Below are positions 62,629 to 64,000 of a stretch of 64,000 nt of DNA, piece by piece. Every line of letters begins with the position of its first letter. Within the stretch, counting starts at the first letter, position 1. Position numbers and translations under genes: made by a program. The notes beneath the pieces were generated by a model. That model was not told the origin of the DNA. It saw only the letters and a list, made by a program, of their open reading frames with translations, and searched no databases. Origin of the DNA: Chitinophagales bacterium (GTDB lineage: Bacteria; Bacteroidota; Bacteroidia; Chitinophagales; Chitinophagaceae); contig JAFLBK010000003.1 of NCBI GenBank assembly GCA_017303335.1, forward strand, positions 248,001 to 312,000, given 5' to 3'.

Positions 62629-64000
62629 TTATTTCTTCTGCAGTTTTTTCAGCAGTTCCGTCTTACTGCTTTTCTTCGGCGTTTTCCTGAACAGGTAACT
62701 CAGGGCTACGCGGTAATTCCTTGTTTGCGTGGTGCTGGAACTTTCGAGACTGAAATTGGATCCATAGGTGAAGTTCTTATTCTGCTGCTGGCGGAAGGGA
62801 TCGATCAGGTTGATGGTGACAATGAAATTCTTCCTGAAAAATTTCCGCTGCAGGCCGATGTTCATGCTGAGCGTATTGCGGATGGTGCCCTGCGGGTTGG
62901 CAAAGCGGTTAAAGGTAAAACTGGCATTGGCGTTCATCAGGTCGCTGAACTGGTAGCTGCCATTGAGCGTTGAATAAAAAGATCCGCCGTTGCGGAAATA
63001 ACGTACCGTTCGGTCGTATGCGCTGTATACATTGTAGGTATACCCGAAACTGAGGTTGGCCTTGGCTTTTTTGCTGAAGGTATAACCGCCCCAGATACTT
63101 CCTTCGTATTCCTTTCGCCCGCTGATGTTTTGCCAGGTGGTGAACGTCTTTCCGTCGGCCAGCAGGGTGCGGATGGAACTGTAGATATCCTGCAGGGCAT
63201 TATACCCCACCGACGCGTTGAGGTTGTATTTCTTATTCCATTTTCCGAAGATCAGGTCGAAATTGTCGGCGAAATAGGCCTGCAGGTAGGGATTGCCCGA
63301 GCGGGTGTTGTATGGATCGGCGTAGTCGGTACTTGGGTTCAGCTCATTGAGGCGGGGCCGCTGGATGGTACGCTTGTAGCTGAACGTAACGCTTACATCG
63401 TTTGGCCACTTCTTCATCAGGGTACCAAAGGGCAGGAAGGACCAGTAGTTGTTGGGGTATCGTTCAACGCTGTTCTTAATGTCGAAATTCGTTACCGTAT
63501 GCTCGGCCTGTACACCGGCATTCACATAAAAATCGATCATGAACTCGTAGCGCAGGGAAGCCCGCAACCCGGCAATGGTTTGATGAAAGTGGAAATCATT
63601 GCTCAGCAGATCGTTCTTCACAAATACATTGTCGGGCTTCTTCATGAATTCCGTATTCAGCACATTGTGGTTATTGTACCGGTTGTAACTGGCGCCGGTA
63701 CTCAGCGATACTTTCTTCACCAGGGGCTTGTCGTAGTTCAGCCGCAGGTTGATGCTGTGGTTCTTGCTGAAGGTGTTCTGCTGCTGCGTGGAATCGACCC
63801 CTGTTGGTGATGCATCCGGGTTGAGGTATTGCTGGTAGAAATCCCGTTCGTTGTTGTAGGCGTTGTAATTGATACCGGCGATCAGCTTCAGTACTTCCTT
63901 CGGATCCTTACCCTTGTATGTATACGTGACCGTAACATTCGGGTTCCAGCTTTCGTTGTTGGTACCGGTAACGCGGTTGCTCAGTTTGTATACCTGGTAA
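62629..64000 (-). CDS. TonB-dependent receptor, beta-barrel part, cut by window edge
   Basis: The C-terminal 457 residues of a large outer-membrane protein. The frame is open to the right edge, so the start is outside the window; a GTG at 63720 is internal. Barrel strands with alternating aromatic residues are visible throughout (RYEFMIDFYVNAGVQAEHTV, TYTYKGKDPKEVLKLIAGIN), as is the DPYNTRSGNPYLQAYFADNF phrase typical of outer-membrane beta-barrel family 3 (CarboxypepD-reg plus TonB receptors). The end (KTELLKKLQKK) is a charged tail beyond the last strand (VALSYLFRKTPKK). It probably functions in uptake or export across the outer membrane. Convergent with the hypothetical gene, five bases apart. 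Confidence 0.9.
   Translation of the reverse strand, partial: YQVYKLSNRVTGTNNESWNPNVTVTYTYKGKDPKEVLKLIAGINYNAYNNERDFYQQYLNPDASPTGVDSTQQQNTFSKNHSINLRLNYDKPLVKKVSLSTGASYNRYNNHNVLNTEFMKKPDNVFVKNDLLSNDFHFHQTIAGLRASLRYEFMIDFYVNAGVQAEHTVTNFDIKNSVERYPNNYWSFLPFGTLMKKWPNDVSVTFSYKRTIQRPRLNELNPSTDYADPYNTRSGNPYLQAYFADNFDLIFGKWNKKYNLNASVGYNALQDIYSSIRTLLADGKTFTTWQNISGRKEYEGSIWGGYTFSKKAKANLSFGYTYNVYSAYDRTVRYFRNGGSFYSTLNGSYQFSDLMNANASFTFNRFANPQGTIRNTLSMNIGLQRKFFRKNFIVTINLIDPFRQQQNKNFTYGSNFSLESSSTTQTRNYRVALSYLFRKTPKKSSKTELLKKLQKK

Overview
The window looks like chromosomal DNA of a Bacteroidota bacterium, most likely family Chitinophagaceae. Evidence seen in the sequence: repeated TAnnTTTG promoter boxes instead of E. 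coli -10 boxes, an Oar-like TonB receptor with an N-terminal carboxypeptidase-type domain, secreted beta-helix proteins with gliding/T9SS-type C-terminal sorting domains, DUF2911, DUF4199 and DUF1572 proteins, an ECF sigma/anti-sigma pair, and weak or absent Shine-Dalgarno sites. The family assignment is inference from these gene types.

Layout. 1-2.5 kb: a visibly AT-rich accessory strip (cut RadC-like protein, two unknown genes, a 55-aa small protein, an XRE repressor with a 24-bp palindromic operator, a degenerate receiver protein) ending at the 3' side of a tRNA-Lys gene, so probably the end of an integrated element. 2.7-29.7 kb: ordinary chromosome with an SDR, a SAM hydrolase, an ECF sigma/anti-sigma-TonB pair, a Na+/solute symporter translationally coupled to a 34-aa membrane protein, a PIG-L deacetylase, an M14 peptidase, gamma-glutamyltransferase, TamB, RibBA, an Oar-like receptor, and an esterase / ATP-grasp / GCS2 ligase group. 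29.8-30.2 kb: tRNA-Arg followed by a 110-bp exact direct repeat. 30.2-40.3 kb: housekeeping genes (LuxR-type membrane regulator, RlmH, rhomboid, TilS, EtfBA, bifunctional nuclease, IspE, ornithine aminotransferase, VIT transporter). 40.4-48.1 kb: three tandem paralogous secreted parallel beta-helix proteins. 48.0-52.6 kb: CDF transporter, DnaQ/GIY-YIG fusion, cupin, DinB, LysE, YceI.

The most interesting region is 52.76-60.15 kb: eleven co-directional genes, nearly all overlapping by 1-17 bases. They encode a flavoprotein, two sister methyltransferases, a type III polyketide synthase, a FabL/FabI-like reductase, a FabZ-like dehydratase, a FabF-like ketosynthase, an acyl carrier protein, a phosphopantetheinyl transferase and a small membrane protein. 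Together they look like a self-contained phenolic-lipid pathway: a dedicated type II fatty acid line builds and loads a starter chain, the type III PKS extends and cyclises it, and the flavoprotein and methyltransferases decorate the ring. A convergent ATP-grasp gene, an Fe-S (CCG-domain) protein, a conserved unknown protein and a cut TonB-dependent receptor fill the right end.
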